A DNA stretch of 7,020 bases from Acidobacteriota bacterium (GCA_021780055.1 JAJXZM010000199.1:1-7020); one strand, 5' to 3'. Positions 1-6,790 are shown, counted from the stretch's first letter. Notes: a model not told the origin generated them from the sequence alone. Numbers and translations are program-made.

Positions 1-1123
1 AGCCGTGACCCTGGGGTTTGGCACAGACCTCCACCTCAAATGGAAGTACGCCCGCCATACGGAACCTCGTCCCCTTCCAATGAAGCGCTTGCGCGAGCAG
101 CATTAGGCCTCCGCACTCGGCGTAGACGGGAAGCCCTTCTAAGGCATGATCGCGAATAGATGCCAACAAGGAAACATTCTGAGAGATCGTCGTGGCGTGG
201 GTTTCCGGGAACCCGCCTCCAATATAGAGAGCGTCCAGATCCTCCGGCAGTCCCGATGCAGTAAGGCTCGAAACAGGACAAAGTTCCGCGCCTGAGTTTT
301 CCAGGGCTTCAAGGTTCTCCGGATAATAGAACGTGAAAGCTGAGTCGTTCAGATAAACGATCTTCAAGCCACGCCCATCCGTGCTTTCCCCGAGCGCACC
401 ATGCCGGAGAGGCAATGGAGGCGCAGATTCAGCCAGCTCAAGAATCGCGCCCGCATCAATCCGGCCGTGGATGATTGCAAGGATCTCTTCTTCAAGCTGA
501 TCGAGGTTCGAACATTCCTGGGGTGTCACAAGGCCGAGATGACGGCCAGGCAGCAGCTTGCTGGCATCTTCATTCGGCAGCACGCCCAGTACCGGTATGT
601 TGCACGTGGATTCAATCGAATCCCTCAGGATTGATTCGTGCCGGCTTCCGGAGACATGGTTGATGATCACCCCGCCAATCCGGACGTCCGGGTCGAGCGC
701 TGTGCATCCCATCACCAGGGCTGCAACTGTGTGCGTCACTTTGCTGGCGTTGACCACCAGCAGGACGGGCGCCTTCAGTAGCTTGGCCAGTTCCGCTGTG
801 CTGTGTGTTCCATGCGCGTCAACGCCGTCAAACAGACCGCGATTACCTTCAACCAGGTTCAGGCCAGCCGCAAGGGAATTGGTAAGAAATTGCTGCGATG
901 TCTTTTCAGGTCCCATCAGGAATGTGTCGAGATTCCGCGCCGGTGACCCCGAAGCCCATCGAAGCCACGCGGCGTCAATATAATCGGGACCTTTTTTGAA
1001 CGCTTTAACGGGGATTCCACATTTGCGAGCAAGAAGAACCAGGGCAAGTGAGACGAGGGTTTTTCCGGAATCGCCGGAAAGCCCGGCGACAACCAACCGT
1101 GGTGGAGCAGAAGAGCTTTGCAT
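1..1123 (-). CDS. cbiA: Cobyrinate a,c-diamide synthase-like glutamine amidotransferase (CbiA/CobB family), 3'-truncated by window edge
   Basis: Members use ATP and glutamine to amidate the a and c acetate side chains of cobyrinate (or hydrogenobyrinate) in cobalamin synthesis, in the cytoplasm. The minus-strand frame is open for 374 codons without a stop and runs off the window; the usual length is about 450-470 residues, so roughly 80-90 C-terminal residues are missing. The N-terminal dethiobiotin-synthetase-like ATPase domain shows a P-loop GLSGDSGKT (residues 14-22), KKGPDYID (43-50), NLDTF (64-68) and EGNRGLFDG (92-100). The C-terminal class I glutaminase-like domain shows YIGGGFPE (300-307) and YAECGGLM with the nucleophile Cys337. 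The fragment ends within the MAGVLPFEVEV...GHG stretch typical just before the catalytic His region, which lies outside. ATG 1123 puts the P-loop 13 residues in, which fits the family; an in-frame ATG at 1174 would add 17 residues, and neither has a strong ribosome site. The EGNRGLFDG form also occurs in siroheme/sirohydrochlorin amidase relatives (DsrN, CfbB), so the exact tetrapyrrole substrate is not certain. The family call is firm. Confidence 0.92.
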   Translation of the reverse strand, partial: MQSSSAPPRLVVAGLSGDSGKTLVSLALVLLARKCGIPVKAFKKGPDYIDAAWLRWASGSPARNLDTFLMGPEKTSQQFLTNSLAAGLNLVEGNRGLFDGVDAHGTHSTAELAKLLKAPVLLVVNASKVTHTVAALVMGCTALDPDVRIGGVIINHVSGSRHESILRDSIESTCNIPVLGVLPNEDASKLLPGRHLGLVTPQECSNLDQLEEEILAIIHGRIDAGAILELAESAPPLPLRHGALGESTDGRGLKIVYLNDSAFTFYYPENLEALENSGAELCPVSSLTASGLPEDLDALYIGGGFPETHATTISQNVSLLASIRDHALEGLPVYAECGGLMLLAQALHWKGTRFRMAGVLPFEVEVCAKPQGHG

Positions 1124-1275
1124 AGTCTCTGTTGCACCTGGTCGATAGCGTTTTCGCGTCGTGCCTGTGTCCATCGAAGCGCTTAACTTGCCAGCTTGCG
1201 GGCTATGGATCAAGCGCTTCTGTACAAAAATATCAGGGTCGCTCAGCTCTGCCCTTTCCGCGAATCCTCGTGCAA
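1124..1275. other. 152-bp gap between sigma factor gene and cbiA-like gene
   Basis: This non-coding stretch lies downstream of the sigma factor stop and upstream of the cbiA-like start, both on the minus strand. It contains two exact AAGCGCTT palindromes and the alternative cbiA start at 1174. I see no convincing sigma-70 promoter, no strong stem-loop followed by a T run, and no B12-box-like conserved segment that would mark a cobalamin riboswitch. Whether cbiA is read through from the sigma gene or from its own promoter cannot be decided from the sequence. Confidence 0.6.
1177..1219. repeat. Pair of AAGCGCTT palindromes, 35 bp apart
   Basis: The 8-bp perfect palindrome AAGCGCTT occurs at 1177-1184 and again at 1212-1219, each preceded by ATC or ATCG. 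Two copies inside a 152-bp gap, upstream of the cbiA-like start, could be a tandem operator. The same octamer also occurs inside cbiA at about 83-90, so chance is possible. No known regulator is assigned. Confidence 0.35.
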
Positions 1276-2022
1276 TTACGCTACTTCAGAGGCAGAGGAC
1301 GAGAACCCTTGAGGCGATGCATGAGAAAGATGTAAAACCATAGGGCCTTGTCCTTCGGATTGATGGGCAACCTGGACCGCATCAGTCCGGTGGCTTGGTG
1401 GCCCCTCCATCGGTGATTGCTCAAGGAGTCCACGCATCTTGAGCCGGGCCTTGTGGAGCTGAGACTTCGATGTGCCGACTGAGCAACCCATTAACCTGGA
1501 TATCTCGACGTGCTCGTAGCCCTCAACGTCGTGCAGGATAAAGACCGCCCTGAAGCCCGGGGGGAGCTGGCTGATGGCCCGTTGCAGAGCTATCCGGTCA
1601 ACCGTTTCCATCAGCTCTGTATCGATCTGGCCAAACTCTCTTTTGTGCGGGCATCCTGTCAGAGGATTGACGTCAGTGAGTTCCTCGATGGATCGTTCCC
1701 TCCGCCAACTGGCTTTCTGGAAACGCAGGAGGACGACGTTGATGGCGATTCGGCGCAGCCAGGTACAAAATGCTGACTCCCCGCGGAACGTATCAAGCTT
1801 CTGAAACATTCGTACGAAAGTTTCCTGTGTCAGGTCTTCGGCGTCGTCGGGATTACCAGTCATTCGAAGACACAAGGCCCAAACTCGGGACCGATAGGTT
1901 TGATATATGTCCTCAAATTCATCCATCAGCGGGCGGCTGTGTTCATTCACCGGGCCTGATTGTGTCTCCCAACAACCCAATGCCGCCTGTTCAATATCCT
2001 GGTTAATTGCCACGGTTCCCAT
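1276..2022 (-). CDS. ECF-family RNA polymerase sigma factor (sigma-70 family, group 4)
   Basis: A 248-aa alternative sigma factor that would direct core RNA polymerase to a specific promoter set. Region sigma-2 spans about residues 37-101 and includes the region 2.2 signature DAEDLTQETFVRMF (60-73) and the FRGESAFCTWLRRIAIN block (79-95). Region sigma-4 spans about 142-197, with LPPGFRAVFILHDVEGY (153-169) and the helix-turn-helix HVEISRLMGCSVGTSKSQLHKAR (171-193, quoted here as a range with key residues E173, I174, S175, G183, K186, H190). The ATG at 2022 is preceded by AAGAGGT with 9 bases spacing, which supports it over the internal Met33, where the conserved core begins. The 32-residue N-terminal lead and about 50-residue C-terminal tail (199-248, rich in Ser, His and Gln) are extra to a minimal ECF factor of about 180-200 aa. 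No anti-sigma gene adjoins it in the window: downstream is cbiA, and upstream and divergent is the sensor kinase. The regulon is unknown. Confidence 0.93.
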   Translation of the reverse strand: MGTVAINQDIEQAALGCWETQSGPVNEHSRPLMDEFEDIYQTYRSRVWALCLRMTGNPDDAEDLTQETFVRMFQKLDTFRGESAFCTWLRRIAINVVLLRFQKASWRRERSIEELTDVNPLTGCPHKREFGQIDTELMETVDRIALQRAISQLPPGFRAVFILHDVEGYEHVEISRLMGCSVGTSKSQLHKARLKMRGLLEQSPMEGPPSHRTDAVQVAHQSEGQGPMVLHLSHASPQGFSSSASEVA

Positions 2023-2031
2023 GGTTTGCTT

Positions 2032-2038
2032 ACCTCTT
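2032..2038 (-). promoter_or_regulatory. Ribosome binding site of the sigma factor gene
   Basis: The minus strand reads AAGAGGT here, nine bases before the ATG at 2022. This is the main reason for choosing the long start rather than the internal Met at the start of the conserved sigma-2 domain. Confidence 0.6.
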
Positions 2039-2055
2039 CAATTCCGTACGCTTCA

Positions 2056-2084
2056 AGTATGGGTTGTTCAAAAAGGGCGAACAA
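2056..2084 (-). promoter_or_regulatory. Candidate sigma-70-type promoter of the sigma factor gene
   Basis: On the minus strand, TTGTTC (2084-2079) and CATACT (2061-2056) are separated by exactly 17 bp. Each matches the -35 and -10 consensus at four of six positions. Transcription would start near 2049, giving a leader of about 27 bases that contains the AAGAGGT ribosome site. I did not see a GGAAC-type ECF -35 element here, so autoregulation by an ECF-type promoter is not evident. Confidence 0.4.
2064..2084. repeat. Inverted repeat TTGTTC-N9-GAACAA
   Basis: Perfect 6-bp arms lie at 2064-2069 and 2079-2084 with a 9-bp spacer, so the centres are 15 bp apart. It overlaps the predicted -35 box and spacer of the sigma factor promoter, where a bound dimeric regulator would block or modulate transcription. 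The regulator is unknown; the adjacent NarL-type response regulator is one candidate by position only. Confidence 0.4.
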
Positions 2085-2115
2085 TTCGGTTAAACCCTAT
2101 TGGGCCAACGATTAG

Positions 2116-2139
2116 CACCTAGGTGATGTTACCTAGGGG
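2116..2139. repeat. CCTAGG-based inverted repeat / twin palindrome in the divergent control region
   Basis: CCTAGGT (2118-2124) and ACCTAGG (2131-2137) form perfect 7-bp inverted arms around a 6-base centre GATGTT. The left arm lies inside a 10-bp perfect palindrome CACCTAGGTG (2116-2125). Because CCTAGG is itself palindromic, the element is both an inverted and a direct repeat of ACCTAGG with 14-bp periodicity. It lies between the two divergent promoters, about 46 bp upstream of the kinase -35 box, which fits an operator or activator site; as RNA it could also form a short hairpin on either strand. No T run follows, so it is unlikely to be a terminator. Confidence 0.5.
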
Positions 2140-2184
2140 GCTATGGACCTGGTTTGAGGCACGGGGAAAGCTGACACGAAGCAG

Positions 2185-2213
2185 TTGAACGGTTCTACCA
2201 AAAGAGCTATAAG
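2185..2213 (+). promoter_or_regulatory. Candidate sigma-70 promoter of the kinase-regulator operon
   Basis: TTGAAC (2185-2190) and TATAAG (2208-2213) are separated by the ideal 17 bp; they match consensus at four and five of six positions. Transcription would start near 2220, in an A/G-rich stretch. The leader would be about 45 bases to the first in-frame ATG (2265), or about 174 bases to the preferred start at 2394. Confidence 0.5.
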
Positions 2214-2393
2214 TAAAAGAAGAAGATACGGAGACCCCTCTGGCATACTGCCTGCCCCAACTGGATGCCCTTTTCTGGAATACGCGATCGCGCGTGGGAT
2301 CCGCGTATCGAAGAAATAGGAAGCTCAGTCAGCGCTGTTGAATGCGACTTGCCTCCCGCAACTTCCGTCTTCTGCCCGGCCGGTGAAGAAGTG

Positions 2394-5300
2394 ATGACCG
2401 AAGAGAAATGTTCGAGGATGGTCTTGTGGGTCCGTAAAGTTCCCACACTTGCCAGTATTGGAGCCATCTCTCTGGGGATGTTGGTTCTGTTCGGATGGGG
2501 ACTGGATTTCCAGCTTCTCACGAGCTTAATCCCCGGGCAGACTTCTATGCGCCCAAACTCCGCAGTAGCTTTCATCCTTGCGGGCTTTGGGCTTTTTCTT
2601 CTCCAGGTAGGACGTGGCACCCTGTCCTCGCCAGCGTGGCGCCGGGTGGGACAGATTTGTGCCGTAGTGGTTATTGCGTTCGGGCTGCTAACACTCGGCG
2701 AGTATCTTTTCAGTTTCAACATGGGACTGGACCATCTGTTCGTGCGCGATCTGCAGTTGCCAATGGTGGGATTAGCGCCGGGACGGATGACTCCTACAGG
2801 GGCGTTGAGCCTTGTCTTTCTGGGGTGCGGGCTTCTCTGGTTGGGTTGGAAGAGGCCGTATGGACTTCAGCCCTCTGAATTTCTTGCTCTTGCCGTGATT
2901 CTCAACGGCATGTTCGGCCTGTTCGATTGCATCTTGCACCCGGAGTTTACCTTGACGGGGATTGCGCCGGCGAGTTCGCTGGTCCAGTGCATACTGGGAG
3001 GCGGACTACTCACGGCGAGCCCGGACCACCGGTTCCGGAAACTACTGGAAAGTGACTACAGCGGTGGTGCTGTGTTCCGCCGACTATTGCCTGCCACTGT
3101 TGTCATACCGCTGGTGTTGGCGGCGTTGGTTGGCCAGGTGCAGACCATGGGGCTGTTTTCCGGATATGTGGGCCTCACCCTGCTTGTTGTGATGACCATG
3201 ACGGCTTTTGTACTGGTGGTGATGTGGACGACGGAATCCCTGGATGAAGCCGATGAGGCACAGGGGGTGACCTCCTCTGCGCTTTCCACTCGCGCAAGGC
3301 AGCAGGCCGCCATCGCCAGCCTGGGCCACCGGGCGCTGAGGGGAATCGAACTCCAGACGCTCATGGACGAAGCAGTGAAACTCGTGGCCAGTACCCTTAA
3401 TGTTGAGTACGCCAAAGTGCAGGAACTGCTCCCGGACGGTGAGTCTCTGCTCCTTCGCGCCGGCGTGGGCTGGAAAGACGGTATTGTGGGTCAGACGGCT
3501 GTGGAGGGAGGACCTGACTCTCAGGCAGGATACACGCTTGTGAGCGAGCGTCCGGTAATCGTTCGGAACCTGAGGGAAGAGGAGCGGTTTATTCCCTCTC
3601 CTTTGCTGGTGAATAACTCCGTCGTGAGCGGACTGAGCGTGATCATTTCAGGAAAAGACCGGCCGTTTGGTGTGCTGGGTGCCCACGCGACGCGACTCCA
3701 GGTTTTCACTGCGGACGATGTCAATTTTCTTGAAGCCGCGGCAAATATTCTGGCGGCAGCTATCGAACGCAGACGGACGGAGGAGGACCTTCGAAGATTC
3801 AATCGGGCGCTTCGGACCCTGAGCGAATGCAACCTGGCAATGGTGCGGTCGACAACTGAGCAGGAACTCTTGCACAAGGTCTGCGACATTCTAGTGAACC
3901 AGGGTGGCTATCGGATGGCGTGGGCGGGCTACGCTGAAAGCGATCCTGGAAAGACCGTTCGTCCGGTTGCTGTTGCCGGTGCCGATGAGGGCTATCTGGC
4001 ATCTGTGAAAATTACCTGGGCTGATGAGGAGTTGGGCCGCGGACCGACCGGTACGGCAATTCGAACCAGCACGCCCTGCGTGGTCAGAAACATCATGAGC
4101 GACGAGCATTTTGTCCCATGGCGCGAAGACGCAGCCCGGCATGGCTATGCTTCCACCGCTGCTCTGCCGTTGATTGTCAATGGCCAGTCCCTCGGCGTCT
4201 TGCGTGTCTATGCCGAGGCCCCCGATGCTTTTGATAGCGAAGAAATCAAGCTTCTTATGGAGCTCGCCGGCGATCTTGCGTATGGAGTCCAGGCCCTGCG
4301 AACCCGGACCGAGCGGGCGCAGGCAACAGAGGCCTTGCGTCAAAGCGAGGAAAGGTTCCGGGAGATGGCGGAGAATATCCGCGAAGTCCTCTGGATGGTG
4401 GATCCCACCCGGACCAAGGTTCTTTACGTGAGCCCGAGCTACGAAAGCGTTTGGGGGTGTTCGGCAGAATCAATTTATGAGCAGGGGCGAGGTTGGCTGG
4501 ATGCGATTCATCCTGAAGATCGCGGCAGGGTTCGCTCGGCGCTTGGAGGTGAACTTCCGCAGAAGCAGTTCGAAATCGAATTTCGGGTGGTGTGGCCGGA
4601 CGGGTCGGTGCATTGGGTTCGGGACCGTTCCTTCCCGATTCGAAACGATAACGGCCGGACGGAACGGATAGTCGGAATCTCAGAAGATATCACAGAACGC
4701 AGGCTGGCTGGTGAAGCGCTGCTTGAAAGCGAGGAACGCTATCGCCAATTGTTCAACGAGATGAATGTCGGATGTGCGCTTCTTGAAGTGATCTGCACCG
4801 CCCAGGGAATGCCGTGTGATGCGGTCTTCGTGGATGTGAATCCAGCATTTGAACGCATTACCGGTCGTGCAAAAGAATCGGTGGCGGAAGAGAGAGTCTC
4901 CGACGTTTTCCCGCAGATTCAGTCCGTCTGGATCATGAGGCTCGGACAGGTTGCCCTCACCGGAGAATCGGTCCATTTCGAAGGCTATTCCGAAGCATTC
5001 CAGAAGTATTTTGATGTCACGGCTTTCCGACCTCGCCCTTCGCATTTCGCAATCGTTTTTGCCGACATCACGGAGCGCAAACAGGCGGAGCAGCGCCTTG
5101 AGGAAGCCGAGCGGAAATATCACAGCATTTTTGAAAATGCCATGGAAGGCATCTTCCAGGTGCGGGAAGACGGCAGTATGCTGACCGCCAATCCAGCCAT
5201 GGCCCGTATCCTGGGCTACAGCACAACGCGGAAATTCATGGAAGAAGTCCGCAACCTGGAGCAACGATTGTACATTGAACCCGGGAATCCGAGCGGATTC

Positions 5301-6146
5301 ATCCCTCTGCTCAAGCAGGAGGGAACTATCTCGGATTTTGAGGCACAGATGAGGCGCAAAGACGGGACGTTGATCTGGGTAATGGGAAGTGCCTACGCAA
5401 TCCGCGACGATGACGGAAAGGTTCTGTACTATGAGGGCACGTTGAGGGATGTGACGGAGCACAAGAAGGCCGAAGAGGTGCTCCGGCGGTTATCTTCGCA
5501 GTTACTTCACGCACAGGATGACGAGCGACGCCGAATCGCGCGCGAGCTTCACGACAGCACCGGTCAGTATCTTTCCGCCCTGTCCATGAATCTTTCCTGG
5601 ATGAATCAGTCTTCCCTGGAGTTGGACTCCAAAGTCCGGTTGGTCGTCAGAGAGAGTATCGATATGGTGAAGCGGGCGCTATCCGAGATCCGGAACTTCT
5701 CGTACCTGCTACACCCGCCGGTTCTGGATGAATACGGTTTGTGTGCTGCACTCCGCTGGTATGTCCAGGGTTTTTCTCAAAGAAGCGGAATCAAAGTTGA
5801 TCTGGATGCCCCCCTTGATCTGCCCCGTCTGCCGAGGCAGGTGGAAACCGCCCTGTTCCGTGTTGTGCAGGAATGCCTGACGAACGTTCACCGGCATTCT
5901 GGAAGCACCTGGGCCAGAATCTACCTGCGACAGAAATCCGGGGCCCTCTTGCTGGAGATCGCCGACGAAGGGCATGGAATTTCAGAGGGAGGCAAACTGA
6001 GTGAAGGCGGGGAAAAGATCGGAGTGGGAATCGCCGGCATCCGGGAGCGCATGCGGGAGCTGGGCGGCCGGCTGGAAATTAAGTCGGACGTGCATGGGAC
6101 GCTGGTTCGGGCAAGCCTTCCGCTTGAAATCAAGGAGGTCGCCTGA
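2394..6146 (+). CDS. Membrane-bound multi-sensor histidine kinase (8 TM - GAF - GAF - PAS - PAS - PAS - HisKA_3 - HATPase_c)
   Basis: Sensor kinase of about 1250 aa that autophosphorylates a His and passes phosphate to its partner regulator. Numbered from the ATG at 2394, about eight hydrophobic segments lie near 17-37, 56-72, 84-106, 134-152, 161-181, 192-209 (weak), 231-251 and 257-279. They are followed by GAF domains at about 311-457 and 477-632, then PAS domains at about 653-767, 782-894 and 907-1023, each ending in a DITER/DVTEH linker and helical coiled-coil connector. HisKA_3 (about 1040-1107) has ELHDSTGQ with phospho-acceptor His1053 and the LLHPPVLDEYGL X-region. HATPase_c (about 1149-1245) has the N box QECLTNVHRH (Asn1164), DEGHG (Asp1191) and the GVGIAGIRERM G-box, so it looks catalytically complete. 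Ligands are not predictable; the membrane part resembles uncharacterised N-termini of large kinases. An ATG at 2265 would add 43 residues but lacks a ribosome site; 2394 follows GGTGAAGAAG and leaves a short basic lead before the first membrane helix. The stop overlaps the regulator start. Confidence 0.93.
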   Translation: MTEEKCSRMVLWVRKVPTLASIGAISLGMLVLFGWGLDFQLLTSLIPGQTSMRPNSAVAFILAGFGLFLLQVGRGTLSSPAWRRVGQICAVVVIAFGLLTLGEYLFSFNMGLDHLFVRDLQLPMVGLAPGRMTPTGALSLVFLGCGLLWLGWKRPYGLQPSEFLALAVILNGMFGLFDCILHPEFTLTGIAPASSLVQCILGGGLLTASPDHRFRKLLESDYSGGAVFRRLLPATVVIPLVLAALVGQVQTMGLFSGYVGLTLLVVMTMTAFVLVVMWTTESLDEADEAQGVTSSALSTRARQQAAIASLGHRALRGIELQTLMDEAVKLVASTLNVEYAKVQELLPDGESLLLRAGVGWKDGIVGQTAVEGGPDSQAGYTLVSERPVIVRNLREEERFIPSPLLVNNSVVSGLSVIISGKDRPFGVLGAHATRLQVFTADDVNFLEAAANILAAAIERRRTEEDLRRFNRALRTLSECNLAMVRSTTEQELLHKVCDILVNQGGYRMAWAGYAESDPGKTVRPVAVAGADEGYLASVKITWADEELGRGPTGTAIRTSTPCVVRNIMSDEHFVPWREDAARHGYASTAALPLIVNGQSLGVLRVYAEAPDAFDSEEIKLLMELAGDLAYGVQALRTRTERAQATEALRQSEERFREMAENIREVLWMVDPTRTKVLYVSPSYESVWGCSAESIYEQGRGWLDAIHPEDRGRVRSALGGELPQKQFEIEFRVVWPDGSVHWVRDRSFPIRNDNGRTERIVGISEDITERRLAGEALLESEERYRQLFNEMNVGCALLEVICTAQGMPCDAVFVDVNPAFERITGRAKESVAEERVSDVFPQIQSVWIMRLGQVALTGESVHFEGYSEAFQKYFDVTAFRPRPSHFAIVFADITERKQAEQRLEEAERKYHSIFENAMEGIFQVREDGSMLTANPAMARILGYSTTRKFMEEVRNLEQRLYIEPGNPSGFIPLLKQEGTISDFEAQMRRKDGTLIWVMGSAYAIRDDDGKVLYYEGTLRDVTEHKKAEEVLRRLSSQLLHAQDDERRRIARELHDSTGQYLSALSMNLSWMNQSSLELDSKVRLVVRESIDMVKRALSEIRNFSYLLHPPVLDEYGLCAALRWYVQGFSQRSGIKVDLDAPLDLPRLPRQVETALFRVVQECLTNVHRHSGSTWARIYLRQKSGALLLEIADEGHGISEGGKLSEGGEKIGVGIAGIRERMRELGGRLEIKSDVHGTLVRASLPLEIKEVA
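6132..6139 (+). promoter_or_regulatory. Perfect Shine-Dalgarno of the response regulator, inside the kinase gene
   Basis: AAGGAGGT lies six bases before the regulator ATG and within the last codons of the kinase. Together with the TGATG overlap it points to translational coupling, with strong independent re-initiation of the regulator, as expected if regulator must exceed kinase. Confidence 0.85.
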
Positions 6147-6790
6147 TGAGCAATATCCGGATCCTGCTGGCGGATGACCATGAGATTGTACGTCACGGGC
6201 TGCGCCGGCTTCTGGAAACACAGTCAGGGTGGAAGATCTGCGGAGAGGCAGGGTCCGGCCGCGAGGCCCTGGAGAAGACGCTTCAATTGAAACCGGACAT
6301 AGTAATCTTAGACCAAAGCATGCCCGAGTTGAGCGGAGCTGAGGCGGCCCGGCAGATCCTGAAGGCGCTGCCACGGACGGAGATCGTAATTCTGACCATG
6401 CATGATTCTGAACAATTGCTGCGCGAAGTTCTGGATGCTGGCGTGCACGGTTATGTTCTGAAGTCCGACGCCATGTGCGACATGGTTGCCGCCGTCGATG
6501 CACTCCTTGAACACAAGCGATACCTGTCGCCTGGCGCTTCCGGGGTTGCCGTTGAGGGCTTCCTGCATCCCAGCGCCGGAGTGGAGGGCCCGGACCGTTT
6601 GACGCCCAGGGAGCGAGAGGTCGCGCGCCTGCTCACCAAAGGGAAGAGTAACAAGGAAGTGGCTTCTGCGCTCAAAATCAGCGTGAAGACCGTCGAGGCC
6701 CATCGGGCCAACATCATGCATAAATTGAATCTACCTTCTTTTGCTGAGCTGGTACACTACGCCATTCGCACCGGAATCGTTGAGCCGTAG
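6146..6790 (+). CDS. NarL/FixJ-family two-component response regulator
   Basis: A 214-aa cytoplasmic transcription factor and the probable phosphorylation target of the upstream kinase. The N-terminal receiver domain (about 4-120) has the acidic pair Asp10-Asp11, phospho-acceptor Asp56 in VILDQSMPELSG, the switch Thr84 in ILTMHD, and Lys106 in YVLKSD, so every residue needed for phospho-relay is present. A short linker (about 125-148) leads to a LuxR-type DNA-binding domain (about 149-209) with LTPREREVARLLTKGKSNKEV and the recognition helix region KISVKTVEAHRANIMHKL (178-194 approximately). The start is fixed by the ideal AAGGAGGT site and the one-base overlap with the kinase stop. HisKA_3 kinases typically pair with this regulator class, which supports a cognate pair. 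Binding sites are not known; the inverted repeats at 2064-2084 and 2116-2139 are candidates by position. Confidence 0.96.
   Translation: MSNIRILLADDHEIVRHGLRRLLETQSGWKICGEAGSGREALEKTLQLKPDIVILDQSMPELSGAEAARQILKALPRTEIVILTMHDSEQLLREVLDAGVHGYVLKSDAMCDMVAAVDALLEHKRYLSPGASGVAVEGFLHPSAGVEGPDRLTPREREVARLLTKGKSNKEVASALKISVKTVEAHRANIMHKLNLPSFAELVHYAIRTGIVEP

Larger units (their letters stand above)
2023..2393. other. Divergent intergenic control region
   Basis: This stretch separates the sigma factor start (minus strand) from the preferred kinase start (plus strand). It holds, in order, the sigma gene ribosome site and promoter, the TTGTTC/GAACAA inverted repeat, the CCTAGG inverted repeat and the kinase promoter. 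From 2217 on it is open in the kinase frame, so 2265-2393 could be coding if the first ATG is used. I see no other gene in it. Confidence 0.55.

Noticed and set aside
558..983. 141-codon plus-strand open frame
   Set aside because: Antisense to the cbiA-like gene, which carries clear P-loop and glutaminase motifs in the minus frame.
1124..1275. Cobalamin riboswitch upstream of the cbiA-like gene
   Set aside because: The stretch is short for this class and has no B12-box or GCCACTG-like conserved segment on the minus strand.
2116..2139. The CCTAGG hairpin as a terminator
   Set aside because: It lies upstream of both divergent genes, has a short stem and no T run; an operator role is more likely.
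2207..2722. 171-codon minus-strand open frame across the kinase start
   Set aside because: It overlaps the kinase promoter and first membrane helices, has no recognisable motif and no ribosome site I could defend.
4680..5462. 260-codon open frame on the minus strand
   Set aside because: Lies wholly within the kinase gene, whose PAS domains are unmistakable; the antisense translation has no recognisable domain and is a frame shadow.
2394..6146. A frameshift or gene fusion in the kinase
   Set aside because: The frame is continuous and every domain follows in canonical order with intact motifs; length is explained by five sensor domains.
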